From Dehalococcoidia bacterium (GTDB taxonomy: Bacteria; Chloroflexota; Dehalococcoidia; GIF9; AB-539-J10), in NCBI GenBank assembly GCA_030602865.1, contig JAUVYX010000071.1, positions 1 to 5,637 on the forward strand: a stretch of 5,637 nucleotides of DNA, in the 5' to 3' direction. Shown here one piece after another: positions 1 to 5,637 of this stretch. Positions within the stretch are counted from its first letter, which is position 1. Each line of letters begins with the position of its first letter. The notes under the pieces are model-generated. The model was not told the origin of the DNA and made no database searches. It was given only the letters and a program-made list of their open reading frames with translations. The position numbers were made by a program, and so were the translations under genes.

Positions 1-2937
1 GAGGCGGATATAATTGAGATAGGTGGTCAGGATTCGAAGCTTGTCATCAAGAGAAACGGGGTTGTAATCGACTATCAGATGAACAAAGCCTGTGCTGCCG
101 GGACAGGTAGTTTTATCGACGAACTGGCAGAGATGTTGGGAATCTCTGTGACTAATGGTGAATTCGCTGATCTGGCATTTAAGGCACCCTACACTATTGA
201 TTTGGGGACACGTTGTGCCGCTTTCATGGCTCAGGCAGTGGCCTCGGCTCAGCAGCAGGGCATGCTATTGGATATTATTGTTGCCAGTCTTGCCACCGCT
301 ATAGCGAAAAATTATCTGTCCAAGGTGGTTGGTAACAGAAGGCTGGGAGATAAGGTCATACTCACCGGCGCAGTATTCTATAATAGGGCGGTTGTCTCAG
401 CTTTTAACAGCCAACTTGGAGACAGGGAGTTGATTGTCCCGGAGCACAAGGAAATTAGCGGCGCCATAGGTGTAGCTCTCCTGGCCAAAGAACAGATGGC
501 GGGGCGGAAGTCGAGTTTCAGGGGATTCCAAAGGGTTGTTGATAGCAAGTGTACTCTTACAAGCTTTGTTTGCAAGAGTTGTGATAATAATTGCACTATC
601 ACCCGAATGCAGATGCCTGGAGAAAAGGCTACTTATTATGGAAGCAGGTGTGACCGTTATGACAGCGATACTACCCATGCTAAGAAAAAGACCCTTTTTG
701 ACAGGCGAGAGGAAATGCTCTTTCGTGAATATAAAAAGGATTCTGGCACAGGCCTATCTGTTGGTATTCCTCGGGCTCTCTTAATATATGATTTCGCTCC
801 ATTGCTCATAGGTTTCCTCAATGCATTGGATGTCCGCTGTGTATTTTCCTCTCAAACCTCCAAAGAGATAGTGGAGAAGGCCCTTGAGTTAAGTTATACC
901 GATAGTTGTTTTCCCTTGAAGCTTCTCCATGGACATGCTGCAATGCTTGAAGATGTCGATTATATTTTATATCCCAGTGCAATCCGGCTGGGGGTAGTGG
1001 AAGGAGACGAAAATCAGAAGTACTCCTGTCCGCTTGTTCAGGCAGCTCCTTATATAATCCGTAGCGTTATGGGACTAGAAAAACGACTATTGATGCCCAC
1101 GATAGATTTTAGCCAGGGCGACAGTGATGTTATAAAGAATTTGACGGAAGTCGCTGTTAAGATGGGGTTTAGCAAGAAGCAGAGTAAGGCTGCTGCTATG
1201 GCTGGCATCAAGTCTTTAAGAAAATTTGAGCTAGACCAGGCAAATCTTGGGAAGGAAATCTTGGAGGAACTTCACCAGGGAGATAAATTGGGAGTGGTAC
1301 TCTTTGCCAGGTCGTATATGTCACAGGATGCTGGAGCAAACCTTGGGATTGCCGAAAAAATGGCTCAGATGGGTGTAGAACCTATACCTCTTGACTTCCT
1401 TCCTCTATCGTCGATAAACCCCCATGATTACTCTGATCGTCCGTATTGGTTTTATGAAAGCAAATACATCGCTGGCGCAGCACTAACGGTATCAGACCCA
1501 AAGCTGTTTGGCCTGGCCCTGACGAACTTTGGCTGTGGACCAAACTCTTTCATACTTCCAATAGTGGAAGATATTATGGGTGATAAACCCTTCGGACAAC
1601 TGGAAATTGATGAGCATGCGGCAGAGGCAGGCATCGTTACCCGTATCGAGGCTTATGTTGATACCATTAAAGGATTTGCACATTCCGTTCCAGATTATAC
1701 GGCTCCAGATATAGATATCTATCGCGGGGTATCTCCATTGGAGAAGTCCCATAAAAAATTCATTTTGCCTGATATGAGCGTACATGTCGAATTGATAGCT
1801 GCTGCAATGCAGGCCTACGGAATTAATGCAGTGATGCTACCTGAGGCAAATGAGCAAAATATCCTCTATGCCGACCGGGTGACCTCGGGCGTAGAATGCT
1901 TGCCCTATCGCGTAACCCTCGGTGGCTTTATGAGGTATTACTATGATAACGGCCATGACATTGAAGACGTAGAGGCATTTATGGCTGGAGCCTATGGGCC
2001 TTGCCGTTTTGGTAAATATGCCATAGAACAAATCAAGACACTTAAGGATTTGGGCATCAACCTACCCATGCGAACAGCTACCTCAAACAATGCCTATCGT
2101 GATATTAACCTTGGCCTGCCTTTTATGCGCCTTGCCTGGAAGGCCGGGCTTACTGGTGATTTTATGTATAAATTGCTTCGACGCTCCCGACCCTATGAGA
2201 GAGAGGCAGGAGCAGCTGAGGCATTATTTGAAGAATACACTCAAAAGTTTGCGGAGCAGCTTCGTAAAAAGGGATCACTTACCAATCTGCAGCGCCAGGC
2301 TGCTGCTGACTTCAAAGCTCTTATCGATCCTGAGATTCCGAGGAATCCACTTGTGGGTATCAATGGTGAAATATTCCTGCGTTCAAATAAATTCAGCAAC
2401 AACAACCTGGTTAAGGTATGCGAGAATGCTGGTCTGGAGGTTGTCGTTTCTTCCATCGGAGAATGGCTGAAGTACATTATTTTCAGACATATCGAGGATG
2501 CTACCAAGTACCGGGATATTAAAAAAATGATAAGTGGCTATATGTTGAAATATATGCAAAATCAGGATGAACACTCCATCGAAAGAGCATTCAAGGAACT
2601 GATAGAAGAAGGAGAGCCTTCTATCGCTGGGATTCTGTCGAAGACGGAACAATGGCTTTCCTCCAAGTGTGGTAGCGAGGCGGTGCTTAGCATAGGAACA
2701 GGGATTGAGTGGCTGGAGAATCCGGAAGTTGCCGGCGTGATATCAGTGATGCCACATGGTTGTATGCCCGGTGGGATTGTTGCTGCAATGTCAGGAAAGC
2801 TCAGTGATTTGTATGGTAAACCCTGGATCAATCTTACCTATGATGGTTTTCAGGAGACCAATAACCTGGACAAGATTAACAACTTCGCTGAAATCATCAG
2901 GTTCTGCAACAAGGGAACAGTAAAAGCCGCTAAATAG
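1..2937 (+). CDS. Large fused 2-hydroxyacyl-CoA dehydratase activase / HgdB-like reductase, 5'-truncated by the window edge
   Basis: The reading frame is open from base 1, so the first 26 codons precede the first in-frame ATG (base 79) and already encode conserved family sequence (IEIGGQDSK, residues 6-13). The ATG is therefore internal. Residues are numbered from window codon 1. Residues 1 to about 165 are the end of an ASKHA ATPase domain of the BcrAD/BadFG type. It has GGQDSK, MNKACAAGTGSF with Cys31, a second cysteine in GTRCAAF (Cys72), and a closing GAIGVALLA. In HgdC-type activators the equivalent cysteines hold a [4Fe-4S] cluster shared by the dimer. A Cys-rich linker follows (184-217), then a DUF2229-like domain (from about 251; DSCFPLK, CPLVQ) and an HgdB-like region (to about 965; FGCGPNSF, ECLPYR, GPCRFGKY, PHGCMPGG, NLTYDGFQETNN). 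Family members couple ATP hydrolysis to very low-potential electron transfer. Fused proteins of this type are often about 1,400 residues long, so several hundred residues, probably including another ASKHA copy, should lie upstream. The substrate is unknown. The family call is firm; the reaction is not. Confidence 0.9.
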   Translation, partial: EADIIEIGGQDSKLVIKRNGVVIDYQMNKACAAGTGSFIDELAEMLGISVTNGEFADLAFKAPYTIDLGTRCAAFMAQAVASAQQQGMLLDIIVASLATAIAKNYLSKVVGNRRLGDKVILTGAVFYNRAVVSAFNSQLGDRELIVPEHKEISGAIGVALLAKEQMAGRKSSFRGFQRVVDSKCTLTSFVCKSCDNNCTITRMQMPGEKATYYGSRCDRYDSDTTHAKKKTLFDRREEMLFREYKKDSGTGLSVGIPRALLIYDFAPLLIGFLNALDVRCVFSSQTSKEIVEKALELSYTDSCFPLKLLHGHAAMLEDVDYILYPSAIRLGVVEGDENQKYSCPLVQAAPYIIRSVMGLEKRLLMPTIDFSQGDSDVIKNLTEVAVKMGFSKKQSKAAAMAGIKSLRKFELDQANLGKEILEELHQGDKLGVVLFARSYMSQDAGANLGIAEKMAQMGVEPIPLDFLPLSSINPHDYSDRPYWFYESKYIAGAALTVSDPKLFGLALTNFGCGPNSFILPIVEDIMGDKPFGQLEIDEHAAEAGIVTRIEAYVDTIKGFAHSVPDYTAPDIDIYRGVSPLEKSHKKFILPDMSVHVELIAAAMQAYGINAVMLPEANEQNILYADRVTSGVECLPYRVTLGGFMRYYYDNGHDIEDVEAFMAGAYGPCRFGKYAIEQIKTLKDLGINLPMRTATSNNAYRDINLGLPFMRLAWKAGLTGDFMYKLLRRSRPYEREAGAAEALFEEYTQKFAEQLRKKGSLTNLQRQAAADFKALIDPEIPRNPLVGINGEIFLRSNKFSNNNLVKVCENAGLEVVVSSIGEWLKYIIFRHIEDATKYRDIKKMISGYMLKYMQNQDEHSIERAFKELIEEGEPSIAGILSKTEQWLSSKCGSEAVLSIGTGIEWLENPEVAGVISVMPHGCMPGGIVAAMSGKLSDLYGKPWINLTYDGFQETNNLDKINNFAEIIRFCNKGTVKAAK
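550..651 (+). other. Cysteine-rich linker of the activase fusion, candidate metal site
   Basis: Between the ASKHA domain and the DUF2229-like domain lie Cys184, Cys191, Cys194, Cys198 and Cys217. The core is CKSCDNNC (C-x2-C-x3-C), followed 19 residues later by GSRCDRY. Four closely placed cysteines of this form suggest a structural zinc or an iron-sulfur cluster on the path between the ATPase and the reductase half. From memory, similar Cys motifs occur at this point in other large fused activases, which would make this a family trait. The metal identity is inference. Confidence 0.55.
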
Positions 2938-3073
2938 TTCGACCTTTCCTATATTCTTCTGTTAAACCTGTGCCAATGCTAATCGCTTAGTGGGTCAAAG
3001 TTATATTCACTTGCCCCTTTGGCAGGTAGAGATAGCGCATCCGGGCTTTGTCCTTCGCAACATGGATAAACTG

Positions 3074-3102
3074 CTGTTATAAAAATATCAAAGTGATATG
3101 CT
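3074..3102 (+). promoter_or_regulatory. Weak promoter candidate for the amidase
   Basis: CTGTTA (3074-3079) and TATGCT (3097-3102) are separated by 17 bases, and the second box is preceded by TG plus one base, an extended -10 pattern. Matches to the sigma-70 consensus are 3 of 6 and 4 of 6. It sits about 60 bases before the preferred amidase start. The rest of the gap 2938-3165 shows no convincing terminator for the activase gene and no small ORF with a ribosome binding site. Such a weak match can arise by chance. Confidence 0.3.
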
Positions 3103-3156
3103 ATGGAATATTTTTAGACTGAATTAAGTGAAGACATAGTGGAATTTATTAATAAT

Positions 3157-3160
3157 GAGG
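3157..3160 (+). promoter_or_regulatory. Ribosome binding site that favours the amidase ATG at 3166
   Basis: GAGG lies five bases before the ATG at 3166. The longer in-frame choice, GTG at 3139, has only weak purine-rich sequence upstream (AGTGAAGACATA). The ATG start also trims nine residues that precede the usual beginning of this family, so it is the preferred start. Confidence 0.5.
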
Positions 3161-3165
3161 CAGTG

Positions 3166-4587
3166 ATGACATCTAGTGCAAGTGACAGGGAATTGGCTTT
3201 TACTCCAGCATATCAACTGGTTGAGATGATGAGACGGCGGGAGCTATCACCGGTGGAATTAATGGAACTTACGCTGAGGAGGATAGAGGAGATAAACCCA
3301 AAGTTGAATGCTTTTCTTACCGTAGCAGGGGAAAGTGCAATGGAAGGGGCCAGGGAGGCAGAGAAGGCGATTGTATCCAAGTCTGATGTGGGGTTGTTGC
3401 ATGGTATACCTGTCTCTATCAAAGACCTTAATGCTACAAAAGGTATAAGGACGACTATGGGTTCTGTGGCATATAAGGATTTTATCCCTGAGACAGAGGG
3501 TACTCTCTTGAAACGTTTGAAGGCGGCAGGAGCAATTATTATTGGCAAGACAAACACACCGGAGTTCGGTATGGCCGGTTCTACAGAGAATAAGCTTGGC
3601 GATGCCTGTCGTAATCCCTGGGATACAGATATGACCTCTGGAGGTTCCAGTGGTGGAGCTGCAGCTGGTGTAGCTGCGGGCATCAGCCCATTGGCACAGG
3701 GGAGTGATGGTGGTGGCTCTGTCAGGGTTCCCGCATCATTTTGCGGAGTCTTTGGCTTGTGTCCTGGCTATGGGCGTGTGCCCAAAGATGTTGCTTCTTG
3801 GGGAGTTTCACATGTTACCAGTTACGGGCCCATCACGCGGAATGTGAGAGATGCTGCTCTTATGATGAATGTGATAGCTGGCTCTGATGGAATGGATTAT
3901 ACTTGCATCAAAACCTCACCTCCGGATTATATCAAGGCGATTGATGGCCAACTCAAGAAACTGAGGATAGCCTGGAGTCCTGATCTTAATTATGGAATAA
4001 AAGTAGATACTGAAGTAAGGACGGCAGTTGAATCTGCAGCCCATGTATTTCTAGAACTGGGTCATGCGCTAGAAGAAGCAGCACCTGTTACGGACATGCC
4101 TTTTGATGTCTGGGACATTACCATTGCATCACGCTATTTTATTCCCTTTGGATTTGTTTTAGAAAAACATGCCAATGACATAATGGACTATACTAAACTG
4201 GCAATGGAGTGCGGCCGCGATTTATCTGGGGTGGAGGTTGCTAAGGCATGGGAGCAAATTGAAAGATTCCGTGGGATGATGGCGGAATTCTTCCAGAAAT
4301 ACGATTTGCTGTTGACTCCTACCGCTGCGGTGCCAGCTTACCTTGTTGGGCAGCAAAATCGTGAACTCGGCCGAGGTTTCATGAACTGGCCATTCTTTCC
4401 GTTCACCTGTATATTTAATCTAACTGGTAACCCTGGAGCTACAGTACCTTGTGGTTTTTCCTCTAGTCATTTGCCTGTTGGGCTTCAGATAATTGGCAGG
4501 CGTGGCGATGAAGCCACAGTGTTACAAGCCGCGGCTGCTTTTGAAGAAGTTCGTCCATGGGCGAACAAATACCCTCCGGTGTCATAG
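3166..4587 (+). CDS. Amidase-signature family hydrolase
   Basis: This 473-residue protein (482 if the GTG at 3139 is used) has the usual length of a stand-alone amidase. Such enzymes hydrolyse carboxylic amides to acid plus ammonia or amine, normally in the cytoplasm. Counting from the ATG at 3166, the catalytic triad is complete: Lys86 in GIPVSIKD, cis-Ser161 in SGGSSGG, and nucleophile Ser185 in GSDGGGSVR. The spacings of 75 and 24 residues match those of GatA. The N-terminal helix pair (FTPAYQLVEMM, ELSPVELMELTLRRI) and the C-terminal NLTGNPGATVPCG and LPVGLQIIGR segments are also typical. There is no signal peptide or membrane segment. No gatB or gatC lies nearby, so the tRNA amidotransferase subunit is unlikely. 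One oddity is Cys199 in GLCPGYGRVP, where relatives usually have GLKP followed by Thr or Ser. The substrate cannot be read from the sequence. The gene is co-directional with the activase fusion, which ends 228 bases upstream, so a shared role is only possible. Confidence 0.93.
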   Translation: MTSSASDRELAFTPAYQLVEMMRRRELSPVELMELTLRRIEEINPKLNAFLTVAGESAMEGAREAEKAIVSKSDVGLLHGIPVSIKDLNATKGIRTTMGSVAYKDFIPETEGTLLKRLKAAGAIIIGKTNTPEFGMAGSTENKLGDACRNPWDTDMTSGGSSGGAAAGVAAGISPLAQGSDGGGSVRVPASFCGVFGLCPGYGRVPKDVASWGVSHVTSYGPITRNVRDAALMMNVIAGSDGMDYTCIKTSPPDYIKAIDGQLKKLRIAWSPDLNYGIKVDTEVRTAVESAAHVFLELGHALEEAAPVTDMPFDVWDITIASRYFIPFGFVLEKHANDIMDYTKLAMECGRDLSGVEVAKAWEQIERFRGMMAEFFQKYDLLLTPTAAVPAYLVGQQNRELGRGFMNWPFFPFTCIFNLTGNPGATVPCGFSSSHLPVGLQIIGRRGDEATVLQAAAAFEEVRPWANKYPPVS

Positions 4588-4626
4588 TTAGCTGAAAATG
4601 CCCTCTCAGGAGTTTCGAACAGTAAA

Positions 4627-4652
4627 AAGCGGGAAGACTTATCTTCCCGCTT
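4627..4652 (-). terminator. Intrinsic terminator between convergent genes, stronger for the minus strand
   Basis: A perfect 11-bp inverted repeat (arms 4627-4637 and 4642-4652, GC-rich core GCGGG/CCCGC) encloses the four-base loop CTTA. Read on the minus strand, the hairpin runs into five T (complement of 4624-4628), as in a rho-independent terminator. Read on the plus strand it is followed only by TTAAATACTG, a poor T tract. It lies 135 bases beyond the stop of the minus-strand regulator and 40 bases beyond the amidase stop. It probably ends the regulator transcript and may slow or end amidase transcription as well. Confidence 0.75.
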
Positions 4653-4786
4653 AAATACTGCTAAATCTGTTAATGTAAGTCTAGAATAGTTTGCTGAAAA
4701 CCTTAATTACGACTAGGAAGTTTACGCAGTGTGCTATATGTCACTAAAGTTGCCCCTTGTCTGGACAGCTTAAGCTTGTTTTGCTA

Positions 4787-5326
4787 TCAACGTTTTTTGA
4801 TTCTAAGAGTCATTTCTAATGCATTAATGATTTCTTCCTTGCCGAAAGGCTTTTTCATAATACCGAAATGGCCCTGTTCGAGAGCTCTTCCCATTATATC
4901 GCTATCAGGATAGCCTGTGATGATGGTTACTGGTAAATCAGGTTTGGCTTTTTTAATGCGAGCCAGAATTTCTGCACCATCCAGTTTAGGCATTTTCAGG
5001 TCGAGAAAAACCATGTCAAAAGTCAACCGCTCTGCATATTCTATGCCCTCGCTACTGATGCCGGTGCTTACCACTACGTGCCCTTGCGGTTCCAGTACCT
5101 CTTTGAATAGTAACCCTATAACGGAGTCGTCATCAATGACCAGGATACGTGCCTTGTTCTTTTGAAACTCAGGTTTAAGCCAGCTATCTATAACCGACTT
5201 ATCGAATCTCCATTTATTGCCAACCTTGACTGCAGGTACAGTCCCCTTTTTCAATAACCTGTATATCGTCCTTTTGGTCAATCGCAGGTATACCGCTATT
5301 TCTTCTACAGTCATCAACTCTGCCAT
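4787..5326 (-). CDS. Orphan response regulator with an N-terminal excisionase-type helix-turn-helix and a C-terminal receiver domain
   Basis: The protein has 179 residues from the ATG at 5326-5324. Residues 5-50 form a MerR/excisionase-like (HTH_17) DNA-binding domain: MTVEEIAVYLRL, then TKRTIYRLLKKG, a short wing with VGNKWRF, and VIDSWL. Residues 59-175 are a CheY-like receiver. It has the acidic pocket Asp65/Asp66 in ILVIDDD, the phospho-acceptor Asp109 in VFLDLKMPKLDG, the switch Thr137 in IITGYP, and Lys159 in KKPF, so phosphorylation should be possible. The order is the reverse of the common receiver-first regulators. The frame stays open for 55 more codons upstream, to an ATG at 5491. 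That stretch is low-complexity and hydrophobic and overlaps the likely promoter, whereas the ATG at 5326 has an AAGGAG site six bases away. No sensor kinase is in the window. Targets are unknown; self-regulation and control of the divergent nitroreductase are inferences. It converges on the amidase. Confidence 0.9.
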   Translation of the reverse strand: MAELMTVEEIAVYLRLTKRTIYRLLKKGTVPAVKVGNKWRFDKSVIDSWLKPEFQKNKARILVIDDDSVIGLLFKEVLEPQGHVVVSTGISSEGIEYAERLTFDMVFLDLKMPKLDGAEILARIKKAKPDLPVTIITGYPDSDIMGRALEQGHFGIMKKPFGKEEIINALEMTLRIKKR

Positions 5327-5332
5327 AACTCT

Positions 5333-5338
5333 CTCCTT
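5333..5338 (-). promoter_or_regulatory. Ribosome binding site of the HTH-receiver regulator
   Basis: On the minus strand AAGGAG stands six bases before the ATG at 5326. It is the best Shine-Dalgarno match in the region and decides the start against the longer open frame. Confidence 0.75.
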
Positions 5339-5395
5339 CGTACTGCCATTTGCTGATGTATTAGTACTGTTGTAGTACTGACAATGATTAGTACT
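5339..5395. repeat. Cluster of TAGTACT palindromic repeats in the regulator leader, candidate operator
   Basis: TAGTACT occurs three times, at 5362-5368, 5373-5379 and 5389-5395. Each contains the six-base palindrome AGTACT. Two copies share the longer form TTAGTACT. A degenerate fourth site, CGTACTG, lies at 5339-5345. The start-to-start steps of the GTACT core are 24, 11 and 16 bases. The three exact copies lie just downstream of the predicted minus-strand transcription start, where a bound protein would block RNA polymerase. The regulator encoded next to it is the obvious candidate binder. The repeats are visible; the operator role is inference. Confidence 0.5.
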
Positions 5396-5408
5396 CCTTG
5401 TTGAAAAA

Positions 5409-5437
5409 ACTATAGCAAGTAAAATAAAAAAGTGCAA
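5409..5437 (-). promoter_or_regulatory. Sigma-70-type promoter of the HTH-receiver regulator
   Basis: Read on the minus strand, TTGCAC (complement of 5432-5437) and TATAGT (complement of 5409-5414) are separated by exactly 17 bases of AT-rich sequence. Each box matches the consensus at 4 or 5 of 6 positions. Transcription would begin near 5402, giving a leader of about 76 bases that contains the TAGTACT repeats. No comparably good promoter was found for the divergent plus-strand gene. Confidence 0.6.
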
Positions 5438-5484
5438 ATTACTCAGAATCAGGTAGTAAAAGCAGTGTCTGTCTATCGCATAAA

Positions 5485-5504
5485 CTACCATGTTCTGCTA
5501 CCAT
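5485..5504 (+). repeat. CTACCAT direct repeat before the nitroreductase gene
   Basis: CTACCAT occurs at 5485-5491 and 5498-5504, with starts 13 bases apart. Its exact reverse complement, ATGGTAG, lies inside the gene at 5537-5543. The repeat could be a binding site for a regulator, or either copy could pair with the internal copy in mRNA and enclose the ribosome binding site and start codon. Seven-base repeats can arise by chance. Confidence 0.3.
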
Positions 5505-5512
5505 AATGTATC

Positions 5513-5519
5513 AAGGAGG
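5513..5519 (+). promoter_or_regulatory. Strong ribosome binding site of the nitroreductase gene
   Basis: AAGGAGG, a full Shine-Dalgarno match, stands five bases before the ATG at 5525. It fixes the start of the edge-truncated gene. Confidence 0.75.
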
Positions 5520-5524
5520 GGCAC

Positions 5525-5637
5525 ATGATAAAAGATATGGTAGTGAAAAATAGAAGCTATCGGAGGTTTCAGCAGGAAGTTTCTATAGATGTCGATACAT
5601 TGAAGGAGCTTGTTGAACTTGCCAGGCTTTCTGCATC
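5525..5637 (+). CDS. Nitroreductase-family flavoprotein, N-terminal fragment cut by the window end
   Basis: Thirty-seven full codons are visible. The pattern is an N-terminal helix ending in KNRSYRRF (residues 8-15), then VSIDVDTLKELVELARLSA. This matches the opening of nitroreductase-family proteins, where an Arg-Ser-x-Arg-x-Phe segment helps bind FMN phosphate and the next helix ends in Ala-Arg-x-Ser-x-Ser. Members use NAD(P)H and FMN to reduce nitro groups, quinones, enones or other acceptors. The physiological substrate cannot be told from this fragment. Most of the roughly 170-200-residue domain, and any ferredoxin domain, would lie beyond the window. The gene is transcribed away from the HTH-receiver regulator across a 198-base intergenic region, which makes shared control plausible. 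I found no convincing promoter: the best -10-like box (CATAAT, 5502-5507) is too close to the ribosome binding site. Confidence 0.75.
   Translation, partial: MIKDMVVKNRSYRRFQQEVSIDVDTLKELVELARLSA

Noticed and set aside
3010..3026. Small inverted repeat TGCC/GGCA after the activase gene as its terminator
   Set aside because: The stem is only four or five pairs and is not followed by a T tract.
3139..3165. GTG start giving nine more residues on the amidase
   Set aside because: It lacks a clear ribosome binding site, while the ATG at 3166 has GAGG at five bases. It cannot be fully excluded.
3213..3683. A 156-codon open frame on the minus strand inside the amidase gene
   Set aside because: It is antisense to strongly conserved amidase motifs, and its Ala/Pro-rich translation mirrors the Gly/Ser-rich catalytic region. 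It is a shadow frame.
4767..4776. Ten-base palindrome AGCTTAAGCT just after the regulator stop
   Set aside because: It has no loop and no following T run, so it is not a terminator. A single palindrome of this length is not enough to call an operator.
5367..5393. Short leader peptide on the minus strand (a TTG start after AAGGAG, seven codons, then stop) before the regulator
   Set aside because: The start codon is weak, the spacing of nine bases is long, and the peptide shows no attenuation-type run of one amino acid. AAGGAG here overlaps a TAGTACT repeat by chance.
5327..5491. Upstream extension of the regulator frame by 55 codons, including a hydrophobic stretch resembling a membrane segment
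   Set aside because: It has no good ribosome binding site, overlaps the promoter and the repeat cluster, and precedes a start with an AAGGAG site and a standard domain boundary. The hydrophobicity comes from reading AT-rich promoter DNA.
5502..5507. CATAAT as a -10 box for the nitroreductase gene
   Set aside because: It would start transcription at about 5514, inside the ribosome binding site, and no -35 box stands 16-18 bases upstream.

Overview
The window holds two complete genes and two genes cut by its edges. The GC content is moderate (mid-40s percent by eye). The gene content fits an anaerobic bacterium: an ATP-driven 2-hydroxyacyl-CoA-dehydratase-type activase/reductase, which is an oxygen-sensitive enzyme class, plus an amidase, a nitroreductase-family flavoprotein and a small response regulator. 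Clostridia, Dehalococcoidia-like Chloroflexota and Desulfobacterota are all plausible hosts. I cannot separate them from this sequence, and there is no rRNA, tRNA or other marker gene to help.

Layout from left to right. Bases 1-2937 (+) carry the C-terminal 978 residues of a very large fused protein. It contains the end of a BcrA/BadF-type ASKHA ATPase domain, a cysteine-rich linker, a DUF2229/CoA-enzyme-activase domain and an HgdB-like iron-sulfur region. Its N-terminus lies upstream of the window. After a gap of about 230 bases with a weak promoter candidate comes a complete amidase-signature hydrolase (3166-4587, +) with its Ser-cisSer-Lys triad intact. A strong hairpin (4627-4652) separates it from a convergent gene. 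Its run of T lies on the minus-strand side, so it mainly ends the minus-strand gene. That gene (5326 down to 4787) encodes a 179-residue protein with an excisionase/MerR-like helix-turn-helix followed by a phosphoreceiver domain. A divergent intergenic region of 198 bases follows. It has a good minus-strand promoter, three TAGTACT palindromic repeats in the regulator's leader, and CTACCAT repeats in front of the last gene. That last gene (5525 onward, +) is the first 37 codons of a nitroreductase-family protein.

How the genes may work together is inference. The HTH-receiver protein is an orphan here, with no histidine kinase in view. It is placed to control itself and possibly the divergent nitroreductase. 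The activase fusion and the amidase are co-directional, but the gap and the separate promoter candidate argue against tight coupling. I see no mobile element, CRISPR array, RNA gene or phage signature. I also see no clearly new multi-gene system; the most interesting items are the activase fusion and the repeat-studded regulator leader.
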